The notes: generated from the sequence alone by a model not told the origin. A stretch of 32,768 bases of DNA from Phenylobacterium sp. (GCF_030698145.1 NZ_JAUYNW010000015.1:1-32768), one strand, 5' to 3'. Shown: positions 1-8,411, counted from the first letter of the stretch. Translations and numbers: made by a program.

Positions 1-690
1 GCCAAGGCCGTGGTCATCGGCGCCCCCTGGGCCAGCCACCTGATCGTCACCGCCCGCACCGGCGGCGCCCAGCGCGACGCCCAGGGCGTCTCGGTGTTCA
101 TCGTCGACAAGTCGGCCAAGGGCGTCACCACCCGTGACTACCCGACCGTCGACGGCTTCCGCGCCTCGGAAGTGACCTTCGAGAACGTCTCCCTGCCGGC
201 CGAGGCCCTGATCGGCTCGGAAGGCGCAGGCCTGCCGCTGGTGGAGAAGGTGATCGACGAGGCCATCGCCGCCACCTGCGCCGAGGCCTGCGGCGTCCTG
301 CGTCGGTTGCACGAGGGCACCTTGGAATACACCAAGCAGCGCAAGCAGTTCGGCCAGCCGATCAGCCAGTTCCAGGTGCTGCAGCACCGGATGGTCGACA
401 TGTTCATCCAGCTCGAGCAGTCGATCTCGATGACCTACATGGCCAATATCAAGCTCGCCGACACCGACATCGAACGCGCCAAGGGCGTCTCGGCGGCCAA
501 GGTGCAGATCGGCAAGGCCTGCAAGTTCGTCGGCCAGAACGCCATCCAACTGCACGGCGGCATGGGCATGACCGACGAGATGGCCATCGGCCACTATTTC
601 AAGCGCGCCACCATGATCGAGGGCGCCTTCGGCTCCATCGACCACCATCTGGCCCGCTACGAAGCCCTGAGCCTCGGCAAGGCGGCGTAG
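1..690 (+). CDS. Acyl-CoA dehydrogenase, C-terminal part (5' end outside window)
   Basis: The reading frame is open from base 1, so the gene starts upstream of the window; about 229 residues are visible, ending at TAG 688-690. The visible part covers the end of the middle beta-barrel domain and the whole C-terminal helical domain of the acyl-CoA dehydrogenase family. The stretch QRKQFGQPISQFQVLQHRM and, later, QLHGGMGMTDEM with the final helix are typical of this family. These FAD enzymes oxidise acyl-CoA thioesters to 2-enoyl-CoA and pass electrons to ETF in the cytoplasm. Chain-length specificity cannot be read from this part. The N-terminal FAD-binding half is not visible. A palindromic repeat pair that may end transcription follows 17 bases after the stop. 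Confidence 0.92.
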   Translation, partial: AKAVVIGAPWASHLIVTARTGGAQRDAQGVSVFIVDKSAKGVTTRDYPTVDGFRASEVTFENVSLPAEALIGSEGAGLPLVEKVIDEAIAATCAEACGVLRRLHEGTLEYTKQRKQFGQPISQFQVLQHRMVDMFIQLEQSISMTYMANIKLADTDIERAKGVSAAKVQIGKACKFVGQNAIQLHGGMGMTDEMAIGHYFKRATMIEGAFGSIDHHLARYEALSLGKAA

Positions 691-707
691 AAACTAAAAA
701 AACCAAT

Positions 708-797
708 CATCCCCGCGAAAGCGGGGACCCAGGTTTTTTTCGTTCTTCCGGCGCTGACACAAACAAAAACGCCTGGGTCCCCGCTTTCGCGGGGATG
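708..797. repeat. Perfect 26-bp inverted repeat pair (REP/BIME-like), possible bidirectional terminator
   Basis: Bases 708-733 and 772-797 are exact reverse complements over 26 bases, separated by 38 bases. Each arm contains its own hairpin, CCCCGC-GAAA-GCGGGG (711-726 and, on the other strand, 779-794). A run of seven T follows the left arm (734-740), and a T-rich stretch follows the right arm when read on the minus strand, so both directions resemble a terminator. The unit lies just after the acyl-CoA dehydrogenase stop. The rest of the 691-990 gap shows nothing convincing apart from the ribosome-binding site of the next gene. Similar short palindromes are common between genes in high-GC alphaproteobacteria; this is from memory. 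Confidence 0.9.
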
Positions 798-990
798 AAC
801 GGCGTGGTGAAAAAATCCGCGCGCGATGTCGCAGCGGCGGGGTCCCGTTCGTCCTTAGAGCGTGAAGGCCCCGCCGCCTCGCGCTCGTCGATCGACCGGT
901 CTCCCCATCGGTCTCATGGCCCGCTCCCCCGGACCCCTGGCGCCCCCACGCCGGCGACGTCTAGGATGCGAGGCGGCGGGAGGCGGGGTC

Positions 991-1584
991 ATGGGCAAGG
1001 ACGCTCAGGTCGAGGCGAGGTTTGCGGACGGCCCCGACAGCGGCCGCCTCCAATACGAGCCGCCCAGGCTCCTGTTCCGGGGCGCCCAGCGCCGCCTCTA
1101 CCAGGGCGACGACCTCAAGGGCGTGCGCGCCGAGGCCGGTGATCTGGTCCTGGCCGACGGGTCGCGCTTTTCGCTGGGTGAGAAGGCCGCGGCGAACTGG
1201 GCGCAGGCGATGCTCAATCCCAAGGGGCGGCTCGATAAGCTGGGCGTGAAGCCCGGGATGCGCGTCGCCGTCCTGAACGTCGCCGACGACGTCCTGGCCG
1301 GCGAACTGGCCGAGCGCGGCGCGGAATCGGTCGAAACCCTCTCCGGCCTCGACATCCTGTTCTACGCCGCCGACAGCGCCGACGAGCTGGCCCGTCTGGG
1401 CGCCCTGGTCCCGGCCCTGGCCGACAGGGGCGCGATCTGGGTGGTCTCGCGCAAGGGCAAGGCCGCGGCGATCAAGGACATCGAGGTCATGGCCGCGGCC
1501 AAGGCGGTGGGCCTGGTCGACAACAAGGTGGTCGGCTTCTCCGAGACCCTGACGGCGCTGCGGTTCACCCGGCGGCGGACATGA
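991..1584 (+). CDS. DUF3052-like protein
   Basis: A 197-residue cytoplasmic protein of unknown function. The C-terminal ~125 residues have the DUF3052 layout: a KLGVKPGMRVAVLN segment, a GLDILFYAADSADEL segment, a GAIWVVSRKGK segment and a final VDNKVVGFSETLTALRF block. The family is widespread, small and Rossmann-like in appearance, with no assigned reaction. The N-terminal ~70 residues look like a separate small module and I do not recognise them. I chose ATG 991 because GGGAGG lies 8 bases upstream; the frame is open further 5', but that part is Arg/Pro-rich and coding-unlike. The last 20 bases overlap the convergent gene on the minus strand, so the two messages would be antisense at their 3' ends. 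Confidence 0.75.
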   Translation: MGKDAQVEARFADGPDSGRLQYEPPRLLFRGAQRRLYQGDDLKGVRAEAGDLVLADGSRFSLGEKAAANWAQAMLNPKGRLDKLGVKPGMRVAVLNVADDVLAGELAERGAESVETLSGLDILFYAADSADELARLGALVPALADRGAIWVVSRKGKAAAIKDIEVMAAAKAVGLVDNKVVGFSETLTALRFTRRRT

Positions 1585-2146
1585 GCCGGTGGCGCTCGGC
1601 GGCCATCTCGGCGCGGAAGCTCTCCTTCGACCACAGGCGGTAGTCGCCGTCCGCATAGGCCTGGCCGTTGCGCCAGTAGAGGAAGGCGTTCATCGCGTTG
1701 GCGACGGCGTTGTCGCGGGTCTTGGCCACTGCGCCCGGCGAGCCCATGACGATGGAGTGGGGCGGGATCACCGTCCCTTCCTTCAGGAAGCTGCCGCCGG
1801 CGACGATGGAGCCGGCCCCGATCACGCAGCCGTCCATGATTGTCGCCCCGATGCCGATCAGGCAGTCGGCGCCGATGTCGCAGTCGTGCAGGGTGACATG
1901 GTGGGTGATCGAGCAGTTGGCCCCGATCAGGGTCGGCGTGCCGGCGCCCACATGGATCATCACGAAGTCCTGGACATTGACCCTGGGCCCGATGACCACC
2001 CGCTGGCTCTCGGCCCGGACCACCACATTGCACCAGATCGAGGCCTCAGCCCCGATCTCCACCTCGCCGAAGATGCGCGCCGATGGGTCGATATAGGCCG
2101 CCCCCAGGTCGCGGACGTCGGGGCCGAGGAAGGGGGTGGCGGTCAT
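1565..2146 (-). CDS. Gamma-carbonic-anhydrase-like hexapeptide-repeat protein
   Basis: A 193-residue left-handed beta-helix protein of the gamma-carbonic anhydrase / PaaY / YrdA group. Hexapeptide repeats run from about residue 20 to 150 (for example IDPSARIFGEVEIGAEASIW). Histidines in MIHVGAG, SITHHVTLHDC match the places where the family binds its metal at trimer interfaces. A C-terminal helix follows. Some members are real carbonic anhydrases, others are metal-binding proteins of unknown role; this cannot be decided here. ATG at 2146 is preferred because GGAG lies about 10 bases upstream; ATG at 2164 in the same frame is possible. It is downstream of the glutathione transferase gene on the same strand (63-base gap) and probably shares its transcript. 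Confidence 0.85.
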   Translation of the reverse strand: MTATPFLGPDVRDLGAAYIDPSARIFGEVEIGAEASIWCNVVVRAESQRVVIGPRVNVQDFVMIHVGAGTPTLIGANCSITHHVTLHDCDIGADCLIGIGATIMDGCVIGAGSIVAGGSFLKEGTVIPPHSIVMGSPGAVAKTRDNAVANAMNAFLYWRNGQAYADGDYRLWSKESFRAEMAAERHRLMSAAG

Positions 2147-2209
2147 GGGCGAGGTCTCCAGCATGTCGAACTCACCGTCGCGGACTTCCCAAGCGTCAAA
2201 CAAGCCGCG

Positions 2210-2821
2210 TCACGACATGTCGCGTACGGCCGCATACGACGGCCGCGCGATGCAGCGGGCGAGCCAGGCCGCCAGGGCCGATAGGCCTTCGGCCGCCGCG
2301 TCCAGCCTCTGCCAACCGATCAGGCCGTTCTCGTTGGGCTGGCTCAGCGTGGTGGCGACATTGACGTCGACGATGGTGAAGGCCTCACCCAGCAGCCAGT
2401 TTCGGCCTTCCAGCGCCCGGTCGAGGATGGCGAGCGCGGCGATCAGCCCCTGGCGGTCGGAGGCGATCAGCGCCTCGTCGCCGCCGCGCCGGGCGCGGTT
2501 CCAGTCGGCGCGGTCGACCTCGGTCTGGCTCCAGAAGCTCCACTGGTAGGTCGCGGCCCGGTCGGCCGGGTGCGTGGGCCATAGCGGGCCGCCGGCCTTC
2601 TCGGCCAGATAGAGGTTGATCGCCATCGACTCCCAGACGATCAGCCCGTCGTCGTCCAGCACCGGCACGTGGCTGTTGGGATTGATCGCGTCCAGGGTGG
2701 CGCGATGGTCGGCGTGGGCGCGCGGGTTGAGCGGCGAATGCCAGTAGTCCAGGCCAAGCTCCTCCAGCGCCACCAGCGAACGGGCGGCCCGCGACTTCGA
2801 CGATCCGTAGAGGGTGATCAT
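2210..2821 (-). CDS. Glutathione S-transferase family protein
   Basis: A 203-residue protein with the two-domain GST layout. The N-terminal thioredoxin-like domain (about 1-80) contains the cis-proline segment NPNSHVPVL and the glutathione-contacting WESMAI segment. The helical C-terminal domain follows, with the conserved FTIVDVNVA block before the last helices. It is cytoplasmic and should conjugate or reduce substrates with glutathione; the substrate is unknown. ATG 2821 is taken as the start since the beta-strand MITLYG begins directly there; a longer frame to 2848 adds only basic residues. The gene is divergent from the EamA transporter across 83 bases, which must hold both promoters. 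Confidence 0.9.
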   Translation of the reverse strand: MITLYGSSKSRAARSLVALEELGLDYWHSPLNPRAHADHRATLDAINPNSHVPVLDDDGLIVWESMAINLYLAEKAGGPLWPTHPADRAATYQWSFWSQTEVDRADWNRARRGGDEALIASDRQGLIAALAILDRALEGRNWLLGEAFTIVDVNVATTLSQPNENGLIGWQRLDAAAEGLSALAAWLARCIARPSYAAVRDMS

Positions 2822-2904
2822 GGGACGCCTTTTGCTTCGGAAACCCAACCTGGACCAAGTCGCGGGCTTGCCAAAGCGCTGCGAACCGAGCCTAAGGCAC
2901 AGCC

Positions 2905-3798
2905 ATGGCGCTTCGCGACTTCGCCCTGTTGGTTCTGGTCTGCCTGGTCTGGGCGGCGAACAACATCGTCTCGAAGTTCGTGGTCTCGTACATGGACGTC
3001 CCGCCGCTGTTCTACGCTGCGGTGCGCTTCGCGGTGGTGGCGGTCGTGGTGTTCCCCTGGCTGCGGAATCCGCCGCGCCCCATCTGGCGGCTGCTGGTCG
3101 TGGCCCTGCTGATGGGCGGCGGCAATTTCGCCCTGATGTTCGTCGGCCTGAAGACCGCCACCCCCTCGGCGGTGGCCGTGGTCAGCCAGGTCATGGTGCC
3201 GATGACCACCTTCCTGTCCTTCATGCTGCTGGGCGAGCGCCTGACGCGACGCCGCCTGTTCGGCATCGGGCTCACCCTGGCGGGGGCGCTCACCGTCATG
3301 TGGGACCCGCATGGCTTCCGGATCGCGCCCGGCCTGCTGTTTGTCGTCGGCGCGTCCTTCCTGGGCTCGCTCGGCGCGGTGATGCTGAAGCAGATGGAGG
3401 GGCTGAAGCCCCTGCAGATGCAGGCCTGGGTGGGGCTCTCCTCGGTCATCCCGCTGACGGCGCTGTCGGCCTGGCTGGAGCCGGGCGCGGCGGCGACCGC
3501 CGTGGCCGCCGGCTGGCCGTTCCTGGCCGCGGTGCTGTTTTCGGGCCTGGTCGTCTCGGTGATCGGCCACACCCTCTATTACGGCCTGATCCAACGCTAC
3601 GAGGCCAACCTCGTCTCGCCGTTGACCCTGATGACGCCGCTGGCCACCATCGGGCTTGGAGTCCTGATCACCCATGACCCCTTCGATGCGCGCATGGCCT
3701 TTGGGGCCGCCGTGGCCATCGCGGGCGTCCTCATCATCGCCCTGAGGCCCAACCAGATCATGCTGCTGCTGCTCGCCCTGCGGAACCGCGACAAGTGA
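2905..3798 (+). CDS. EamA/DMT-superfamily transporter
   Basis: A 297-residue integral membrane protein with about ten hydrophobic segments in two homologous EamA halves (roughly 5-135 and 145-285). The first half contains the typical CLVWAANNIVSKF start and the PSAVAVVSQVMVPMTTFLSF loop-helix; the second half contains the matching IQRYEANLVSPLTLMTPLATI. Members export or import small metabolites in the inner membrane; the substrate cannot be read from sequence. AAGG lies 7 bases before ATG 2905. Its last codons overlap the next gene's GTG start (GTGA), so it is translationally coupled to a peptidoglycan amidase. This is suggestive for a role near cell-wall recycling, but that link is inference only. 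Confidence 0.9.
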   Translation: MALRDFALLVLVCLVWAANNIVSKFVVSYMDVPPLFYAAVRFAVVAVVVFPWLRNPPRPIWRLLVVALLMGGGNFALMFVGLKTATPSAVAVVSQVMVPMTTFLSFMLLGERLTRRRLFGIGLTLAGALTVMWDPHGFRIAPGLLFVVGASFLGSLGAVMLKQMEGLKPLQMQAWVGLSSVIPLTALSAWLEPGAAATAVAAGWPFLAAVLFSGLVVSVIGHTLYYGLIQRYEANLVSPLTLMTPLATIGLGVLITHDPFDARMAFGAAVAIAGVLIIALRPNQIMLLLLALRNRDK

Positions 3799-4514
3799 AA
3801 TTCATCGAGGCGGCCTCGCCCAACTTCAACGAGCGGTTGGTCCCGCCGGACCTGATCGTCCTGCACTACACCGGGATGCGCACCGGGCCCGAGGCCCTGG
3901 CGCGGCTGTGCGAGCCGCAGGCCAAGGTTTCGGCCCATTACCTGGTCGAAGAGGACGGCCGGGTGTTCCGCCTTGTGCCCGAGGCGCGGCGCGCCTGGCA
4001 CGCCGGCCTCTCCTCGTGGAAGGGCGAGACCGACATCAACGGCCGCTCCATTGGGATCGAGATCGTCAATCCCGGCCATGAGTTCGGCTACCGGCCGTTC
4101 CCCGACGCGCAGATCGCCTCGGTGATCGAACTCCTGGCCGACATCCGCACCCGCTGGGACATCGAGGACGGCCGCATCGTCGGCCATTCCGATGTCGCCC
4201 CCGAGCGCAAGGAAGACCCGGGCGAGCTGTTCCCTTGGAAGCAGCTGGCCGAAGCCGGTCACGGCCTGTGGGTCGAGCCGGACGCCGCCCCCGGACAGGC
4301 GCTGGGCGAAGGCGAGGAGGGCGCCGGTGTCTTCGCCCTGCAGGCGGGGTTCACGCGGCTGGGCTATGACTGCGCGCCGTCGGGCCGGTTCGACGCCCAC
4401 ACCGCAACGGTGGTGCGCGCCTTCCAGCGTCACTGGCGCCAGGAAAAGGTCGACGGGATCGCCGATGGCATGACCCGCGCCCGGCTGATCGCCCTTCTGC
4501 GCGCCGCGGCCTGA
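3795..4514 (+). CDS. N-acetylmuramoyl-L-alanine amidase (Amidase_2) with C-terminal peptidoglycan-binding domain
   Basis: A 239-residue zinc amidase of the AmpD/AmiD type that cuts the MurNAc-L-Ala bond. Zinc ligands are visible as H24 (LHYTG), H131 (GHSDVAP) and D141 (DPG). E89 and K139 match the catalytic residues of AmpD. A PG_binding_1 domain occupies about 175-237 (AGFTRLGYDCAPSGRFD then VVRAFQRHWR). No signal peptide or lipobox is present, so it looks cytoplasmic like AmpD, although the domain order is that of AmiD. The GTG start overlaps the stop of the EamA gene by four bases, and the GNAT gene follows after two bases. These three genes look like one operon. A role in degrading recycled anhydro-muropeptides is the natural inference. 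Confidence 0.92.
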   Translation: MKFIEAASPNFNERLVPPDLIVLHYTGMRTGPEALARLCEPQAKVSAHYLVEEDGRVFRLVPEARRAWHAGLSSWKGETDINGRSIGIEIVNPGHEFGYRPFPDAQIASVIELLADIRTRWDIEDGRIVGHSDVAPERKEDPGELFPWKQLAEAGHGLWVEPDAAPGQALGEGEEGAGVFALQAGFTRLGYDCAPSGRFDAHTATVVRAFQRHWRQEKVDGIADGMTRARLIALLRAAA

Positions 4515-4516
4515 AC

Positions 4517-5029
4517 GTGGCGGCTCTCGACATACGGCCGGTGGAGGCGTCGCAGGCCGACGCCGTGCTGGCGCTCTACAAGGCCACCGCCGGGGCGCCC
4601 GGCGGTCTGGCGCGACGGCCCGACGAGATCGACCTGGCCTATGTGCGGGGCTTCCTGGCCAAGGCGTCGAAGGATGGCGTGACCCTGGGCGCCTGGGATG
4701 GGGGTCGGCTCTGCGGCGAGATCCACGCCTCGCGTATCGGGCCCGATCAGTTCGCCCACGTGCTGAGCGACCTCACTGTCGCCGTCGATCCCGCCTTTCA
4801 GGGCAAGGGCGTCGGCTCGGCCCTGTTCCGGGCCCTGTTCGAAACGGCGGCCCGACTCACCCCTCGCGTCGTGCGCATCGAACTGGCCGCCCGCGAGGGT
4901 AACGCCGCCGCCATCGCCCTCTATCAGCGCCTCGGCTTCGTGATCGACGGGCGCTTCGAGAAGCGGGTGCGCATGCCCGACGGCGCCTTCGAGGCCGACA
5001 TCGCCATGGGCCTCATATTGCCCGACTGA
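4517..5029 (+). CDS. GNAT-family N-acetyltransferase
   Basis: A 170-residue cytoplasmic acetyltransferase. The acetyl-CoA-binding motif A is clear at residues 95-100 (QGKGVG), preceded by the strand DLTVAVDPAF. It is followed by the motif-B region with REGNAAAIALYQRLGF, the usual end of a GNAT fold. Substrate is unknown. GTG 4517 is the first start after the amidase stop, two bases downstream, which points to translational coupling with the amidase and the EamA transporter. The first ATG in the frame is much later and would remove part of the fold. Confidence 0.88.
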   Translation: MAALDIRPVEASQADAVLALYKATAGAPGGLARRPDEIDLAYVRGFLAKASKDGVTLGAWDGGRLCGEIHASRIGPDQFAHVLSDLTVAVDPAFQGKGVGSALFRALFETAARLTPRVVRIELAAREGNAAAIALYQRLGFVIDGRFEKRVRMPDGAFEADIAMGLILPD

Positions 5030-5078
5030 ATTGCCCCATACCGAACACTCAAAAATACTCAGAAAACAGGACATTTCT

Positions 5079-5846
5079 ATGCAAAATCTATTCAATGTAG
5101 AGGGCAAGGTTGTCCTGGTCACCGGCGGCAGCCGCGGCATCGGCGAGATGATCGCCCGGGGCTTCGTCGAGAACGGCGCCAAGGTCTACATCTCGTCGCG
5201 CAAGGCCAATGTCTGCGACGGGCTGGCCGAGGAGCTGTCGAAGTACGGGACCTGCATCTCACTGCCCGCCGACCTTTCCGGCATGGCGGGTATCGTCGGC
5301 CTGGCCGCGGCGCTGGCCGAGCGTGAGCCCAAGCTCGACGTCCTGGTCAACAACGCCGGCGCCACCTGGGGCGCCCCGATCGACGAGTATCCGGAGGATG
5401 GCTGGGACAAGACCGTCGACCTCAATGTGAAGTCGATCTTTTTCCTGACCCAGAAGCTGCTGCCGCAACTGCGCGCCGCGGCCACTCACGAGAACCCTAG
5501 CCGGGTGATCAACATCGCCTCGGTCAACGGCATCGAGCCGCCGACGCTGGAGACCTACGCCTATTCCACCTCCAAGGCCGGCTGCATCATGCTGACCCGC
5601 CACCTGGCCAAGCGGCTGGCCCCCGAGCACATCCTGGTCAACGCCATCGCGCCGGGTCCCTTCCAGAGCCACATGATGGCCGCGACCCTGGCCCAGGCCG
5701 GCGACGCCATCGCCAAGGCCAATCCCCGCGGCCGGATCGGCACGCCGGAGGACATCGCCGGGGTGGCGATCTTCCTGAGCTCGCGGGCCAGCGCCTATAC
5801 GACGGGAACCGTGGTGCCCTGCGACGGCGGCTCGGCGGAGTTCTAG
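5079..5846 (+). CDS. SDR-family oxidoreductase, RhlG-like
   Basis: A 255-residue short-chain dehydrogenase. The nucleotide site TGGSRGIG is at about residues 15-22, the NNAG motif is present, and the catalytic set is S (NIASVNG), Y and K (YAYSTSKAG). The C-terminal segment reads APGPF and ends in GTVVPCDGGSAEF. The overall wording, including ENPSRVINIASVNGIEPP, resembles RhlG-type NADPH-dependent beta-ketoacyl reductases more than FabG, but the substrate is not known. The true start is ATG 5079, with ACAGGA eight bases upstream. The 49 bases before it are strikingly AT-rich for this genome, so a promoter of its own is likely. Its stop is one base from the stop of the convergent acyl-CoA synthetase gene, leaving no room for a terminator. 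Confidence 0.9.
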   Translation: MQNLFNVEGKVVLVTGGSRGIGEMIARGFVENGAKVYISSRKANVCDGLAEELSKYGTCISLPADLSGMAGIVGLAAALAEREPKLDVLVNNAGATWGAPIDEYPEDGWDKTVDLNVKSIFFLTQKLLPQLRAAATHENPSRVINIASVNGIEPPTLETYAYSTSKAGCIMLTRHLAKRLAPEHILVNAIAPGPFQSHMMAATLAQAGDAIAKANPRGRIGTPEDIAGVAIFLSSRASAYTTGTVVPCDGGSAEF

Positions 5847-5847
5847 G

Positions 5848-7419
5848 TCAGATCTGGCGCGCCCTGCCTTTCCAGTAGGGCGCGCGGACCTTGTTGCGCA
5901 GGATCTTGCCGGCGGCGCTGCGCGGCAGTTCCGGCACGAAGTCGATGGACCGCGGAACCTTGTACTTGGCGAGATTGGCGTTGGCGTAGTCCAGGATCGC
6001 CCGGGCGACCTCGGGGCTCGCCTGGCGGTCGGCCTTGAGCTGGATCACGGCACGGACTTCCTCGCCGCGCTCGTCGTGCGGGATCCCGACCGTGCAGCTG
6101 TCCTCGACGTCGGGATGCTTGATCAGCTCGTTGTCGATCTCCTGGGGGTAGATGTTCACCCCGCCGGCGATGATCGTCTCGGCGCTGCGGCCGGTGAGGA
6201 ACAGGTAGTCGTCCTCGTCGAGGAACCCGATGTCGCCCAGGGTGAAGTAGCCGTCGCGACGGTTCGAGGCGGTCTTGCCCGGATCGTTGTAGTACTGAAA
6301 CCCGCCGTCCGGCAGCTTCATGTAGATCGTGCCGGCGGTCCCCTGCGGGCAGTCGTTTCCGTCCTCGTCGAGGATGCGGGCGGCCTCGGGATAGGGCCGG
6401 CGGCCGACGGTTCCAGGCTTGGTCAGCCACTCCTCGGAGCCGACCAGGAAGCCCGCGCCGCCCTCGGACCCGGCATAGTACTCGTTCAGCACCGGCCCCA
6501 CCCAGGCGATCATGGCGTGCTTCACCTCGGGCGGGCAGGGGGCCGCGCCGTGGGTGATGGCGCGCAAGGCCGAGAGGTCATATTTGGCGCGGACCTCGTC
6601 GGGGAGGGCCAGCATCCGCTGGAACATGATCGGCACAAGGTGGGTCCGCGTCACCCGACGCTCGGCCATGATCCGCAGCACGCCTTCCGTGTCCCACTTG
6701 TCGATGAAGACCAAGGGCACGCCGTTCATCAGCGGGCGGCGCACGTCACCCAGCAGCGGCGCGGCGTGATAGGCGGGCCCGGCGCACATGTGCAGGTCCG
6801 TCTCGCGGTCATAGATCGCGCTGAACTCCGGGATCGGCGCGTTCGGCTTGAACACCCCCTTGGGCCGACCCGTGGTGCCGGAGGTGTAGAGCATGGTGTG
6901 GCCGCGGCTGGGGTCGGGGATGTCGGACCCCTCGAGGGACGCCAGGGCCTGGTCATAGGGCGCGAAGCCCTCGATCGGACCGCCGATGGCGACCGTCAGC
7001 CTGAGCTCGGGGCATTGGTCGGCGGCCGCCTTGGCGGCGGTGACGCGGGCGTCGGCGAAAAGGGCCTTGGCCTGGCAGTCGGCAATCACATAGGCGATCT
7101 CGTCGGCAGTGAGGTGCCAGTTGACCGGGGTGATCCGCATGCCGGTGCGCATGGCGGCCGACAGCACCTCGACGAACTCCGCGCGGTTGGTGCAGAGCAG
7201 GGCCACCGCGTCGCCCGGCCCCAGGCCCGCGGCGCGCAGCAGGCGCACGATGCGGTTGGCGTTGGCGTTCAGCACCCCGAAGCTGCGCGTCGAACCGTCC
7301 GGATCGTAGACCGCCACCTTGTCGGGCGTGAGCTGCGCCCAGACCGCGTGCATCATGCCGACCTGGGCGGCCTCGGTGACCCCTCGGCCAAGGTCGAGCT
7401 CGGCGCCTGCTGCGTCCAT
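5848..7419 (-). CDS. AMP-dependent acyl-CoA synthetase/ligase
   Basis: A 523-residue adenylate-forming enzyme that activates a carboxylic acid with ATP and transfers the acyl group to CoA. The P-loop YTSGTTGRPKG is at 178-188, the A5 motif YAGSEGG at 315-321, the A7 motif YFTLGD at 391-396 with R411, and the catalytic lysine K505 lies in SAAGK near the C-terminus. Length and order fit a full family member; substrate is probably a fatty or aromatic acid. ATG 7419 is preceded by GGGAGGA. It is divergent from the double-hotdog gene (152-base spacer with both ribosome-binding sites), and its stop almost touches that of the RhlG-like SDR. The neighbourhood suggests acyl-chain metabolism. Confidence 0.94.
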   Translation of the reverse strand: MDAAGAELDLGRGVTEAAQVGMMHAVWAQLTPDKVAVYDPDGSTRSFGVLNANANRIVRLLRAAGLGPGDAVALLCTNRAEFVEVLSAAMRTGMRITPVNWHLTADEIAYVIADCQAKALFADARVTAAKAAADQCPELRLTVAIGGPIEGFAPYDQALASLEGSDIPDPSRGHTMLYTSGTTGRPKGVFKPNAPIPEFSAIYDRETDLHMCAGPAYHAAPLLGDVRRPLMNGVPLVFIDKWDTEGVLRIMAERRVTRTHLVPIMFQRMLALPDEVRAKYDLSALRAITHGAAPCPPEVKHAMIAWVGPVLNEYYAGSEGGAGFLVGSEEWLTKPGTVGRRPYPEAARILDEDGNDCPQGTAGTIYMKLPDGGFQYYNDPGKTASNRRDGYFTLGDIGFLDEDDYLFLTGRSAETIIAGGVNIYPQEIDNELIKHPDVEDSCTVGIPHDERGEEVRAVIQLKADRQASPEVARAILDYANANLAKYKVPRSIDFVPELPRSAAGKILRNKVRAPYWKGRARQI

Positions 7420-7571
7420 CGGCTTCCTCCCATCGCGCGGCGGCCCTCTGCGGGGCCTGGGTCCAGGCTGGCCCAGAGCAGCATCCGGCGCAAGACTGTC
7501 GTTGGCAGAGCAGGGTGTTTGGCCATACGCTCCACCAGAAACGCGGCGGAGCCCGCTGCAGGGAGGATGCG

Positions 7572-8411
7572 ATGACGCTTGTCGAACAGGGTCAGCATGC
7601 GGGGCCGTTCCGGATACCGCGCAACACCGCCCAGGAGATCAAGGGCTCGATCCACGACGACGCCACGGCGTCCAAACTCGGCTTCAAGGGCGGCACGGTG
7701 GCCGGCTCGATCCACATGGATCAGTTCGTCCCGGCCTTGCTCGATCTCCACGGCGAGGCATGGTTCGCCACCGGCGGCGTGTCGCTGATGTTCAAGCAGG
7801 CGACGGTGGACGGCGAGGCGGTGCGCGCGGTTGTCGCGCCCGGCGCCGACCGCGCGGCGCTCACCATGTTCAACGAGGCCGGCGCCCTGATCTGCGAGGG
7901 CACGGCCAACCTGGGCGACGACAGGGGCTCGGAACTGGCGCGGCGGCTGAAGGCCCAGGAGCCGCCGGCGGCCGGGGCCCTGCGCATCCTGGCGGCGCTG
8001 AAGGTCGGGGACGAGGCGGCCGATATTCCGCTGAGCGTGACGCCCGACGCCCTGGCCAAGCGCCTGGCGACCATCACCGAGATGCTGCCGGCCTATGGGC
8101 CCGACAGCCTGATCCTGCCGCCGTCCATGGCGGTGGTGTTGGCGCACGGCGCCCGAGCCTCCGTCGTGGGGAGCGCGGGCAAGGCCGTGGGTCTGTTCGG
8201 CGCCCTGGAGGTCCAGCACCTGGCTGGGCCGCTCAAGGCGGGCGTCGACTATCTGGGCCGCACAAGGGTCCATGCCCTGGCCGAGAGCCCCAGGACCGAG
8301 GCGGCCTGGTACGACGTGACCATCGCCGACAAGGGGTCCGGTCGGGAGATCGCGCGGGTGAAGTTCTTCCTGCGGTTCATGAAGGGCTCCTCGCCGCTCT
8401 GGACGGCATAG
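7572..8411 (+). CDS. Probable double-hotdog (MaoC-like) protein
   Basis: A 279-residue protein that I read as two tandem hotdog folds. The first half has a long central helix region (GFKGGTVAGSIHMDQFVPAL) followed by GGVSLMFKQATVDGE and ALICEGTANLG, like MaoC-type hydratases and dehydratases. The second half repeats this with LFGALEVQHLAGPLKAG and a final EIARVKFFLRFMKG strand. The canonical catalytic Asp/His pair of R-hydratases is not obvious, so activity is uncertain. ATG 7572 is chosen because GGGAGGA lies 4 bases upstream; the frame extends to GTG 7515 without support. Its location next to an acyl-CoA synthetase suggests an acyl-CoA or acyl-ester substrate. Assignment is by fold pattern only. 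Confidence 0.6.
   Translation: MTLVEQGQHAGPFRIPRNTAQEIKGSIHDDATASKLGFKGGTVAGSIHMDQFVPALLDLHGEAWFATGGVSLMFKQATVDGEAVRAVVAPGADRAALTMFNEAGALICEGTANLGDDRGSELARRLKAQEPPAAGALRILAALKVGDEAADIPLSVTPDALAKRLATITEMLPAYGPDSLILPPSMAVVLAHGARASVVGSAGKAVGLFGALEVQHLAGPLKAGVDYLGRTRVHALAESPRTEAAWYDVTIADKGSGREIARVKFFLRFMKGSSPLWTA

Noticed and set aside
6076..7575. 499-codon open frame on the plus strand
   Set aside because: Antisense to the acyl-CoA synthetase, whose motifs are all intact on the minus strand; no ribosome-binding site or domain.
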